Program-made: the position numbers and the translations under genes
Assembly (NCBI GenBank): GCA_017303715.1
Contig: JAFLBZ010000016.1
Span: forward strand, 24,719 to 88,718
Direction of reading: 5' to 3'
Length of the DNA stretch: 64,000 nt
Origin: Rhodothermia bacterium
GTDB taxonomy: Bacteria; Bacteroidota; Rhodothermia; Rhodothermales; UBA2364
Shown: in pieces, positions 9,183 to 17,123 of the stretch
Layout of the letters: the number at the start of each line of letters is the position of its first letter
How positions within the stretch are numbered: the stretch's first letter is position 1
Notes under the pieces: model-generated
What the model was told of the DNA's origin: nothing
The model's database searches: none
The model's input: only the letters and a program-made list of their open reading frames with translations

Positions 9183-11225
9183 ATGAAAAATCTACGCTGG
9201 TTAGGCATTTTTATGTTATGGATGAGCAATACGCTGCTCATGGCGCAACCCATGACCATAACAGACCGACTTCCTGACGGCTTGCTGGGGCGTCCAGAGC
9301 TTCAGGACATTGTAGCGGCACAAGCAGAACGTAATGCCCAAAAAATTTTCCCACTTCTGACGTCCAAAACACCTGCAATCCGTGCAAGGGCTGCCTTTTC
9401 ATTGGCTTCCATCCAAGATAGCTTGGCAACACCTTTGTTATTGGCACTCTTAAAAGATCCAGTCTCCAGTGTGAGGGCTGATGTCGCTTTTGCATTAGGC
9501 CAAACAGCAGATTCTACGGTAAGCAATGCTTTATTAATGGCTTTTGCACAGGAGAAAGACGCCAATGTCCGTCAAAGATTATTGGAAGCTTTGGGCAAAA
9601 AAGGGAGTCGTTCTTCGCTTGTAGAAGTAGCTTCTTTGGTATTGCCCGCAACGCTATTGCATTACCAAGCACTTGCCATTGCCCGATACGGACTCCGTGG
9701 ACATCACCATCCAAAGGCCGTTCAGAAACTTATGGATGGTCTTCGGGCAACAAGTCCCGAATTACGCCAAAATGCAGCCTATTATTTCGGGCGCGTGCGT
9801 CAAACAACGGCTTGGGTCTTTGTGGCCGACCAAGTGCGCGACATATTTGACCGGCTCAATCAGAACGACCCCGCTTTGATGTACCTAGCTGCAGGATTGG
9901 GCCGTTTAAACGATCCGCAAGATTTGGTGCGCCTCCGGAAAATCAGTGTGGCATCTCCAGATTGGCGTATTCGGTACAATGCCGTTATGGCTTTTGCAGG
10001 AAGGGCACAAGACGAAGTCGTACAACAAGCGCTTTTTACTTCCCTGAGCGACCAAAACGAGCATGTGCGGATGGCGGCGGCTACCGTACTTATGCGCACT
10101 TCACAACTTTCGCCAAGCTTCGATTTTGACCGTAGGAAGGGCTATTTTTTCCAATATCCGGAAGATTTTCGGGTGTCAGGCTTGTTTTTACCACTTTTTG
10201 CGGCAACGGAACCAACCGTAATCCGCACATGGCTTCAGGATGCTGCCACAACCACAGAGGCCAAGCGAATTGGCTTGGGGGCACTTGGCAGAGCAACCGA
10301 CCAAGATTCGTGGCAATATTTGTCCCAAGCCACCCAAGCCGAAAACCAGACTGTGGCCACAGCGGCCTTCGAGGCTTTGGCTTCGCGGTGGCGTAGTCAT
10401 AAACCAGACTCTCTCCGTACCGAGGCTTATTTTTCAGTCATCCAACAAGCCTTAAGCCGTAAAAAACTCCCCTTGAGTTATGCTGCGGTGGGTCTTCTTG
10501 CGGACAAGCGGTTTAAACCATTTGGCAGTGTAAATGTATTGCTTGGTGTGTTTAAGGAGGCCAACCTACCGAATGAACTTGAGGTTGCAACCGAAGCACT
10601 CGCTTCATTAGGAAAATTAGGTGATACAGCAGCCCTACCACTCCTCCGAGAAACTACAGAACATCCACATCAGGTCATACGCGAAGCCGCCACCCGCGCG
10701 CTTCAAAACTTAACGGGCGAAAAAAGAGCCACAACAGCCAAGCGTACACCGAACGAGCGGCCTATAGATTGGGAATTTCTTAAAAAAGTGGGCAACAACC
10801 CAACCTTACGTTTTGAGACCAATAAAGGCGTTTTTCATGCCCATCTACTCACCGAGCAAGCACCGCAAACCGTGCAAACAATCTTGCAACTGGTAGCGGA
10901 AGGGCGATATAGCGCCAATACATGGCATCGAGTGGTGAGCAATTTTGTCATTCAGGCAGGCGATATACAACACGCCGGCGGGTTTGGTGGCCCCGATTTT
11001 TCCATCCGCAGCGAGTTTACACGAGTCCCCTATCAGCGGGGAACATTGGGAATGGCCAGTGCCGGAAAGGACACCGAAGGCTCCCAGTTTTTTGTCACCC
11101 ATTCCATGCAACCCCATTTAGACGGAAATTATACCGCCTTTGGCTATGTGCCAGAACGCGAATGGCCTGTGGTGGATGCGATCTTACAAGGAGATGTCAT
11201 CCAAAAAATCGTATGGGTTCGCTAA
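9183..11225 (+). CDS. HEAT-repeat protein fused to a C-terminal cyclophilin (peptidyl-prolyl isomerase)
   Basis: An exported 680-residue protein. After a signal peptide (cleaved near LLMAQ, about residue 22) comes a long alpha-solenoid of HEAT/PBS-lyase-type repeats to about residue 520, visible as recurrent patterns such as IRARAAFSLASIQD, VRADVAFALGQTAD, VRQRLLEALGKKG and VREAATRAL-type helices. The last 150 residues are a cyclophilin domain with WHRVVSNFVIQAGD, SEFTRVPYQRGTLGMA and GSQFFVTHSMQPHLDGNYT. The catalytic arginine of the FHR-type motif is kept (WHRV). It probably acts as a periplasmic or surface folding factor with a protein-binding solenoid. It starts 39 bases after the deacetylase. 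Confidence 0.9.
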   Translation: MKNLRWLGIFMLWMSNTLLMAQPMTITDRLPDGLLGRPELQDIVAAQAERNAQKIFPLLTSKTPAIRARAAFSLASIQDSLATPLLLALLKDPVSSVRADVAFALGQTADSTVSNALLMAFAQEKDANVRQRLLEALGKKGSRSSLVEVASLVLPATLLHYQALAIARYGLRGHHHPKAVQKLMDGLRATSPELRQNAAYYFGRVRQTTAWVFVADQVRDIFDRLNQNDPALMYLAAGLGRLNDPQDLVRLRKISVASPDWRIRYNAVMAFAGRAQDEVVQQALFTSLSDQNEHVRMAAATVLMRTSQLSPSFDFDRRKGYFFQYPEDFRVSGLFLPLFAATEPTVIRTWLQDAATTTEAKRIGLGALGRATDQDSWQYLSQATQAENQTVATAAFEALASRWRSHKPDSLRTEAYFSVIQQALSRKKLPLSYAAVGLLADKRFKPFGSVNVLLGVFKEANLPNELEVATEALASLGKLGDTAALPLLRETTEHPHQVIREAATRALQNLTGEKRATTAKRTPNERPIDWEFLKKVGNNPTLRFETNKGVFHAHLLTEQAPQTVQTILQLVAEGRYSANTWHRVVSNFVIQAGDIQHAGGFGGPDFSIRSEFTRVPYQRGTLGMASAGKDTEGSQFFVTHSMQPHLDGNYTAFGYVPEREWPVVDAILQGDVIQKIVWVR

Positions 11226-11245
11226 GTAACTTTCACATAACTTGT

Positions 11246-11269
11246 CTTTCTAAACCCATGATTAGAAAG
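11246..11269. terminator. Inverted repeat between convergent genes
   Basis: CTTTCTAA pairs perfectly with TTAGAAAG around an eight-base loop in the 60-base gap between two convergent genes. There is no clear T-run, so terminator function is only suggested by position. Confidence 0.35.
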
Positions 11270-11284
11270 GATTTACACTAAATA

Positions 11285-11743
11285 TTATACCCCGAATTGG
11301 GTTAGGTGATGGTCTAAGTGCTTATAAAACAGGTTGTTCCATTCGGTGATGCTCAATTTGCCGAAGGACAAAGACTCTTTTTGATCAAAGTAGCTTTCGC
11401 CCAATTCAACCGTTTTGTTCAGGTAGTCAATCATTCGATTCTTTTCCGTTTCAAAATTTCTATCATCGCCGATCACAAACATTGGTGCGGTACGGAGGTT
11501 TCTTTTATAAGGGGTCTCCCCAACGACGGTTTGTTTGGCGAAAAGTTGTATAAAAAAGCGCATGAGGGCATTGGGCTTAGGATGCTTGTTCTCATAAGCC
11601 ATCTCGTAGGAAACATTGCAATGGGCCAGCATTTGTGTCGCATTCATTTTGCCCCATTGTGGTTGTGAGGCGGGTGTTAACTGGTTGAGGCGTTGCAAAA
11701 GTTGATCTGTTACTTCACGGGTAAAAATATTGGGTAAAGGCAT
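11285..11743 (-). CDS. DUF1569 / DinB-like protein
   Basis: A 152-residue cytoplasmic protein that resembles the DUF1569 family, part of the DinB/YfiT four-helix-bundle superfamily. I start it at the ATG giving MPLPNIFTREVTDQLLQ; the frame is open eight codons further but those fit poorly. Family features are the WGKMNATQMLAHCN region near residue 38, FVIGDDRNFETEKNRM near 95 and a C-terminal HLDHHLTQFGV. The histidines near 47 and in HLDHH are candidates for the metal triad of DinB-type proteins. The activity is unknown; related bundles include thiol-dependent metal enzymes. Confidence 0.78.
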   Translation of the reverse strand: MPLPNIFTREVTDQLLQRLNQLTPASQPQWGKMNATQMLAHCNVSYEMAYENKHPKPNALMRFFIQLFAKQTVVGETPYKRNLRTAPMFVIGDDRNFETEKNRMIDYLNKTVELGESYFDQKESLSFGKLSITEWNNLFYKHLDHHLTQFGV

Positions 11744-12016
11744 GGTACAAAAGGTTAAGGAAAACAAAAGTTGTGTGCATCATGGGTTAAAAAACGTTTT
11801 TCGTCCAAAAACATGATACACAGATGGGTTGACAGAACAATTAAGTTATTAAAAAATTTAGGTATCCGATTTTAAATTATTGTTATTAAATGAATTAGCG
11901 CATTCGGATGGCCTGATTCCCCGTCCATACAAGAAGCCATATGGAAACCATTTCGTTTGAAGTGGGTCTTATTATCTTTAAACCTTCCCACAATCTTGAC
12001 CTATACCCAATCTCAG

Positions 12017-13720
12017 ATGCGGATCCTTATTTGCTTTGTATTATTGATGATTTCCGGTGTGTATGCCCAATCCCCCAATCGTTTTTTCTCGGTAGTCCGT
12101 AAAGAATTAAATGGTGAACGAGCGTTTGAAACCGTCTCATTTGTGGAAAAACGCTGGCGCTTAGCGGGCAATACTGGATTCAATGAAAGCATTAACCACA
12201 TCGAAGAGAAGCTCAAAGTGGCTGGATTTGTATTAGAAGCCAAGGCAAAACCAACAAACCGTTTGCGGTATCGGATTGAAAAGAGGCCGCTACAAAAACC
12301 TACATGGGAGCTAGTTTCTGCGAGTGTCACCATAGATGGAACAGATAAACCCCTGTTAGACTTTACGACCAACCGCAATATGGTGGCCATCAACTCGGCT
12401 TCTACACCTCCAGAGGGCCTTCTCGCGGAAGTGGTCTATGTGGGTAAAGGCCAAGCGACAGACTTCGAGGGGAAGGAGGTTTCCGGTAAAATTGTCTTTG
12501 GAGAGGGCAGTTTATTTGGCTTATACCAGAGGGCCATATCACGCGGGGCGATTGGGGTGATGGCCTATGGCTTGCCAAGTTATACCCAACCAGAAAAAAA
12601 CATCCATTCTATACAATTTGGAAGCATTCCGATGAGTACCGCTGGAGATCAAAAGTGGGGGATTTTGCTTTCGTATCATGCACGAAATCGGATCATGGAT
12701 GCCATAAATCGTGGCAATGCGAAACTCCATGTAAAAATAGCCACCAAGTCTTATAATGCGGAGGAACTGACAGTGGTGGCCGAGGTTCTGGGGAGAGAAA
12801 AACCCGATGAACGATTTGTATTTAGTGCGCATGTGCAAGAACCGGGCGCAAATGATAACGCTTCGGGCGTCGGAACATTGTTGGAAATGGCGCGGACAAC
12901 TGCACAATTAGTAAAAAAAGGAACCTATAAACCCAATAGAACCCTTACCTTTTTGTGGGGTGACGAAATCGTCTCCACCAATCGATACATCCGCGAAGAC
13001 ACCTTGCGGGCACGCGGAATCCGGTGGGGCATGAGCTTAGACATGGTCGGCGAAGATACCGCTAAAACCGGCGGCTCGTTCCTGATCGAGAAAATGCCAG
13101 ACCCCTCGGCAGTTTGGACACGGGGAGAGGATAAACATACCGAATGGGGTGGACGACCACTCAAAATATCGGAGATTGTACCCCATTATTTTAATGACTT
13201 TGTGATAGATATTTGTAAACAACAAGGCAAATTCGCAAATTGGGCGGTTAATACCAATCCGTTTGAAGGAGGAAGTGACCATACGCCGTTCTTAGAAGCC
13301 AAAAAACCGGGCTTATTGCTCTGGCACTTTACCGACCAATTTTATCATACCGATGGCGACCGACTGGAGATGGTTTCGCCCAAAACCTTGCAAAATGTAG
13401 GGACGTGTGCTTTGGTTACGGCGCTAACCCTCACAACGGCTAATCAGCAAACCGTTCGAAATGCGGCGCTGATGATGGTAAATACTGCCCACAAGAGGCT
13501 TAACACCGAGTTTGCCCTCTCAAAGGCAGCCATTCAAAGTGGAAAAAAACATGAAGACGAGCAGTTGATCTTAGAAACATGGCGGGATTATTATATAAAT
13601 AGCATCGAAAAGTTGACCGATATGCTCAATTTGCCTGTCTCTGCTGCTACCTCCCAACAAATCCGAGCCGCTCAAGAAAACATCAAGCAGTTTACAAAGG
13701 AAAAATTAAGCCAATGGTAA
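12017..13720 (+). CDS. M28-family peptidase-like exported protein
   Basis: A 567-residue exported protein of the M28 aminopeptidase fold. The ATG at 12017 gives a clean signal peptide (MRILICFVLLMISGVYAQ); the longer frame begins with TTG at 11957 and would bury it. A protease-associated-like insert spans about residues 125-210. The peptidase core follows, with AHVQEPGANDNASGVG near 280, FLWGDE near 325, SLDMVGED near 350 and GGSDHTPF near 425. The metal-binding frame is recognisable, but the usual HxD reads HVQ and the usual EE reads DE, so activity is uncertain. It has no operon partner. Confidence 0.82.
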   Translation: MRILICFVLLMISGVYAQSPNRFFSVVRKELNGERAFETVSFVEKRWRLAGNTGFNESINHIEEKLKVAGFVLEAKAKPTNRLRYRIEKRPLQKPTWELVSASVTIDGTDKPLLDFTTNRNMVAINSASTPPEGLLAEVVYVGKGQATDFEGKEVSGKIVFGEGSLFGLYQRAISRGAIGVMAYGLPSYTQPEKNIHSIQFGSIPMSTAGDQKWGILLSYHARNRIMDAINRGNAKLHVKIATKSYNAEELTVVAEVLGREKPDERFVFSAHVQEPGANDNASGVGTLLEMARTTAQLVKKGTYKPNRTLTFLWGDEIVSTNRYIREDTLRARGIRWGMSLDMVGEDTAKTGGSFLIEKMPDPSAVWTRGEDKHTEWGGRPLKISEIVPHYFNDFVIDICKQQGKFANWAVNTNPFEGGSDHTPFLEAKKPGLLLWHFTDQFYHTDGDRLEMVSPKTLQNVGTCALVTALTLTTANQQTVRNAALMMVNTAHKRLNTEFALSKAAIQSGKKHEDEQLILETWRDYYINSIEKLTDMLNLPVSAATSQQIRAAQENIKQFTKEKLSQW

Positions 13721-13736
13721 TGGCGGTCTCTATAAG

Positions 13737-13762
13737 GTGATGAACACATCACATCTGTTTTT
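13737..13762 (+). terminator. Weak hairpin after the M28 gene
   Basis: GTGATG pairs with CATCAC around a four-base loop; five T occur a few bases after the stem. It is a weak terminator candidate, 17 bases after the stop codon. Confidence 0.4.
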
Positions 13763-13862
13763 AAATTAACAACTTACGCCGTAAAATAAGATCAAATAGC
13801 CCAATGACTTGGAGCGGGGTTTAGACTAAACCAAGCACCAAGATAACCGCTTAAAAAAGGGT

Positions 13863-14399
13863 ATGGCAAAGACCATTTTATACATTGCCACCAGTTTAGA
13901 TGGCTTTATTGCACGACCAGATGGCGCTTTAGACTGGCTGACCTCGATTCCTAACCCAGCAATTGGCGACTATGGTTATACGGAACTTTTAACAAGCATC
14001 GGAGCAACCATTATGGGGCGTTTGACTTATGACCAAATCATCGGTTTTGGCATTGACTGGCCATATACTGGCATGAAAACCTATGTGGTGACAAAAAATA
14101 AGGAACTGGAAATTAAAAGTCCTGACACGGTTCTGTTAACCGATAATATTAAGGCGTTTGTGGTCAGTCTAAAGGCAAAATCCCAAAAAGATATTTGGCT
14201 GGTTGGTGGAGGAAAACTTGTTACTGCTTTTATAAATCAAGGTCTTATAGACAAAATGATCCTTACGATAATCCCTAAAACTATTGGAGAAGGGATACCT
14301 CTATTTGCAGGGAAACCCAAAGAAAGAACATGGAAACTTGTAGATTCAAAATCGTTTGATACCGGCGTTGTGAATTTGGTGTATGAAAAAATAGATTAA
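13863..14399 (+). CDS. Dihydrofolate reductase-like protein (RibD C-terminal fold)
   Basis: A 178-residue soluble protein of the DHFR/RibD_C superfamily, close to the YwjB/YyaP-type stand-alone proteins. Visible features are the N-terminal strand and loop ILYIATSLDGFIARPDG, the helix start IMGRLTYDQI near residue 58, the nucleotide-binding DIWLVGGGKLV near 118 and the C-terminal TIIPKTIGEGIPLF. It probably binds NADPH. The real substrate of such stand-alone members is generally unknown, and the true folate enzyme may be elsewhere. It is a monocistronic gene; downstream lies a stretch of decayed repeats. Confidence 0.88.
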   Translation: MAKTILYIATSLDGFIARPDGALDWLTSIPNPAIGDYGYTELLTSIGATIMGRLTYDQIIGFGIDWPYTGMKTYVVTKNKELEIKSPDTVLLTDNIKAFVVSLKAKSQKDIWLVGGGKLVTAFINQGLIDKMILTIIPKTIGEGIPLFAGKPKERTWKLVDSKSFDTGVVNLVYEKID

Positions 14400-14430
14400 A
14401 GCGCCTGTACTTGATCGAAAAGGGCAAACC

Positions 14431-14515
14431 GAGTCCCAGCAGGGCGACTTATTTATAGAAAACCGTGCTTTATGAAAAATTATAGCCTCAGCCGGGCGAC
14501 ATCTTAAAATGATGA
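14431..14515 (+). repeat. Decayed copies of the CCCCGTAGGGG/ACATCTTCATAG repeat
   Basis: Two degraded units: AGTCCCAGCAGGGCGACTT with ATAGAAAACCG following at 14433, and CAGCCGGGCGACATCTT near 14490. They align with the intact units at 22125-22320 (GCCCCGTAGGGG, GACATCTTCATAGAAA, CCGTCAT). The rest of 14516-14721 has no gene that I can see. Confidence 0.5.
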
Positions 14516-14721
14516 GGGCGTATCTGATCTTAACAGAAACCACGCCCGTCGCCGGATTTTTACAAGAGACGCCCTACCAAACAAGGATGATGTAAGAAAT
14601 CTCGTGGTTGAATACTTGAAGGAAATCAGGCTAAAATTGTAGTAACCAATTCGTTTAAGAACTTTACTTTCCCGTATGAATAATCCTTCACCAATAATGG
14701 ATAAACTTTAGCCATCCTTCA

Positions 14722-15480
14722 CTACCTTAGTTTTTCTGGCGCAACGGCATGTATCAACGCACGCGCCAAAGCGCGGGTAGGGTCAATGGTCTTTACGCCT
14801 TCGATGTCAGATTCTGGTATTCCAATCGGAAGTTCTGTGCAGCCAAGGATAACGGCCTCGGCTCCTTTTTTGCGTAAATGACGGAGTGAACGGAGAAGAT
14901 TTTCGCGGGCTTGAGGATGAACCGGATTTGAAATGGCTTTAATCCCAAATTGTGGGTCATAAATGGCCGCCTCAACGCCATCCTGAACGTTATCATCCGG
15001 CGGCAAAAATTCAAACCCTGCACCAACGAGGGCTTGCTCAAAAAGCCGATTGCGTTTGGTTGCCCAAGTGGAAATAGCACCCACTTTTTTTATTTCAGGG
15101 TATTGTTTTTGTATATACTTGACGGTTTCTTCGATCATGCTTAAGAGACGCAAACCGTGACCTTCTGCTGCCAATCGGTCTCTCAATACCCCAAAAATCA
15201 CCGAAACATGGGCCGTAATACAAGGAACACTGGCTACCGAAGCCCCAACACGTTGAAGGTGCATCAAAACATCCCACATCGGTAGAACCGGATTTGGCTT
15301 AGAACTGTCGCGGATGTAGGTTGCACGGTCGGGTATGCGGTCTGCATAAGACAAAAGTGCAACAGCAGGATGGTCTTGGTCACAGGTGGCTACTGTTTCT
15401 TCAATAATTTTATGGAATAAATCTGCGCCGGCAGCAGGGCCAAGACCACCTAAAATGCCAATAATTTTTTGATCGCTCAT
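14722..15480 (-). CDS. Aspartate/glutamate racemase family protein
   Basis: A 252-residue PLP-independent racemase of the Asp/Glu/hydantoin racemase superfamily, which interconverts amino-acid enantiomers with two cysteines. The N-terminus KIIGILGGLGPAAGADLF is the family signature. The two catalytic cysteines are in SVPCITAHV near residue 86 and ILGCTELPIG near 210. A typical substrate would be aspartate or glutamate; the sequence alone does not decide. It is divergent from the MarR gene across a 253-base gap that contains a perfect 12-bp inverted repeat, so MarR control is plausible. Confidence 0.9.
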   Translation of the reverse strand: MSDQKIIGILGGLGPAAGADLFHKIIEETVATCDQDHPAVALLSYADRIPDRATYIRDSSKPNPVLPMWDVLMHLQRVGASVASVPCITAHVSVIFGVLRDRLAAEGHGLRLLSMIEETVKYIQKQYPEIKKVGAISTWATKRNRLFEQALVGAGFEFLPPDDNVQDGVEAAIYDPQFGIKAISNPVHPQARENLLRSLRHLRKKGAEAVILGCTELPIGIPESDIEGVKTIDPTRALARALIHAVAPEKLR

Positions 15481-15559
15481 TTAATGCTTCTAAAAAGGCT
15501 ATGGTTGTGTAGTTCATTTTGGGTTAAGAGCACGATATAAATTAATGATGTATTCTTTA

Positions 15560-15596
15560 TTTGATTAAGTTTTTAAAACATAACAACTTAATCAAA
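15560..15596. promoter_or_regulatory. Perfect 12-bp inverted repeat in the racemase/marR divergent promoter region
   Basis: TTTGATTAAGTT at 15560-15571 is repeated inverted as AACTTAATCAAA at 15585-15596, with a 13-base spacer. It lies between the start of the racemase gene and the start of the MarR gene and lacks a T-run, so an operator is more likely than a terminator. MarR proteins commonly bind palindromes in the gap to a divergently transcribed target; that this repressor binds here is an inference. Confidence 0.55.
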
Positions 15597-15733
15597 CTAT
15601 TAACCATCAATAATTGAATAACCGACCACTAACACCAAAGAAAATTAGTTATGTGTTGCAACACGATACGCCCTTAAGCGTTTCTGGTTTGTTTTGTTTT
15701 AGGGTTCTAAATGCTTAAGGTAAGAAAAAAACA

Positions 15734-16276
15734 ATGGGCAAAATTTTAGCCAGACGGATAAAACAACAAAAATTTAGCTCGCCCGAACAAGAGGCGCTGC
15801 TAAATTTATTGGTGGCTTCGGGGCATATCCGTACCCTCTTAGATAAAATATACACCCAGCACGGAATTACCCATGGACAATATAATGTCTTGCGGATCCT
15901 GCGCGGTGTATATCCAAATGGCTATCCCCGTTGCGATATCATTGAACGCATGTTGGAGCCATCCCCAGATGTAACTCGCTTGATTGACCGCTTGCTAAAA
16001 GCGGGATTGGTCCAAAGAAAAGCCTCTAAATCCGATAAACGGCTCTCTGTTGCTGTTATCACCCAAGCCGGATTAGCACTTTTGGCGGAGATGGATGCAC
16101 TTTTGGAGGCGACACATCAGTTTTTTTCACAATTGCTTACACCGGAAGAGTGTCTCCAATTTTCTGCATTGTGCGAAAAAATCTACGCATGGACGCTCGA
16201 AGAAAGCCAATTTGCCGAAGCCGTTCCGATATCCCTGAAAAAAGCCTTGTTGACTCCAGAAGAAAAAACCTCATAG
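15734..16276 (+). CDS. MarR-family transcriptional regulator
   Basis: A 180-residue winged-helix regulator. The dimerisation helix LLNLLVASGHIRTLLDKI is followed by HGITHGQYNVLRIL, the recognition region PRCDIIERMLEPSPDVTRLIDRLLKAGLV near residues 75-105, and the wing RKASKSDKRLSVAVITQAG near 106-125. This is the MarR layout, including the DxRxxxVxLT-type wing (DKRLSVAVIT). The C-terminus extends beyond the usual 140-150 residues. It is divergent from the amino-acid racemase gene and may regulate it or itself through the inverted repeat at 15560. The ligand is unknown. Confidence 0.92.
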   Translation: MGKILARRIKQQKFSSPEQEALLNLLVASGHIRTLLDKIYTQHGITHGQYNVLRILRGVYPNGYPRCDIIERMLEPSPDVTRLIDRLLKAGLVQRKASKSDKRLSVAVITQAGLALLAEMDALLEATHQFFSQLLTPEECLQFSALCEKIYAWTLEESQFAEAVPISLKKALLTPEEKTS

Positions 16277-16444
16277 ATCAATGTGCGTCTCAAATGCCCA
16301 CAATCACTCGAATAATACCATTAGCTTCATACGTGCGTCATTAATTCTTTCTTCAAGCGTGAATTGTGGGGGTTAATCAGGCTATCGCTATAATGGATTA
16401 CAACACTTGCATAGACACCAAGTGCAAAAATTTTTCTTTTTGAA

Positions 16445-16990
16445 ATTAATCCCATGCTTCAGTGTGGGGTTGTTTGCGACGGATAACACCTTCGGCTGTA
16501 GCCATGATAAGCACAGTTCCAGCGAGGTCACATCTTCATAGAAATCCGTTTCCAAGTCACGATCCAGACCCGTAGGGGGGACATCTTCATAGAAAAACGT
16601 CATCAAACGCACGGCATACACGTTGGGGATCGTTCAGGGCTAAAGCCCAATGCTATTCGGGGCCTACTACTCTGCCCTAAAGGACGGGTTTAATATCACA
16701 TTATGCGTAATTCTTGCTTGATGCCTCCGCCCTAACCGACGACGCTATTGTGGCATTTAGCTTTGTTTTTGCTTGCTTTACGTCTCTATTTAGAATAGCG
16801 GAGTTGTCATAATGTTTATTAACCACATGCTTCAGCGTGGGGTTTTGTGAAACGGCCACCACTTTCGATTTTAGCCATGACGAAGCACAGCGGGGCGGCA
16901 TCTTCCTACGTCGAGGAATAACTGACTGTGCATAGCTGAATACCACGGCCTCTCCGCCCTGAAGGACGGCGGTGCGGTAATGACCATGTC
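16445..16990 (+). repeat. Hairpin-rich composite repeat, island A (two consecutive copies)
   Basis: No gene is supported in this roughly 550-base stretch. It is made of modules that recur in islands B and C: the CCCATGCTTCAGTGTGGG hairpin (16451), a TTCGGCTGTAGCCATGA hairpin (16491), units with AGACCCGTAGGGGGGACATC then TTCATAGAAA (16566), ACGGCATACACGTTGGG (16611), TTCAGGGCTAAAGCCC (16633) and TGCCCTAAAGGACGGG (16673). A second, more diverged copy begins near 16690 (CTTGCTTTACGTCTCTATT at 16772, ATGCTTCAGCGTGGGG at 16827, GGGGCGGCATCTTC at 16891, CTCCGCCCTGAAGGACGG at 16951). Small open frames on the minus strand here are by-products of the repeat. Confidence 0.75.
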
Positions 16991-17081
16991 TGATCTAATT
17001 CTAATTTCATCTTTGTTAAAAATACAAGAAAGGTCGGTATAAAAAATTGGTTATCGCAATAGATTTTCTTAAATTTATAAT

Positions 17082-17095
17082 TGTAAGCGCTTACA
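17082..17095. promoter_or_regulatory. LacI/GalR-type operator in front of the alpha-amylase gene
   Basis: TGTAAGCGCTTACA is a perfect 14-bp palindrome with the central CG and flanking AA/TT typical of LacI-GalR family operators; it also fits the cre-like pattern TGNAANCGNTNNCA. It ends 28 bases before the amylase ATG at 17124, a position where bound protein would block transcription or early elongation. No LacI-type gene is in the window. Confidence 0.65.
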
Positions 17096-17123
17096 CTACT
17101 TGAATCTTGTCCTTTTACATAAA

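Noticed and set aside
16388..16946. Family of small minus-strand proteins with SSWLKPKVLS and NPTLKHGVNF motifs (also at 21929-22120 and 35063-35269)
   Set aside because: These reading frames recur only because they cross the same DNA modules (the CCCATGCTTCAGCGTGGGG and GGCTTTAGCC hairpins). They start and stop at different modules, lack upstream signals and run through the palindromes. A codon-substitution test over many copies would decide; excess synonymous change would reopen the question.
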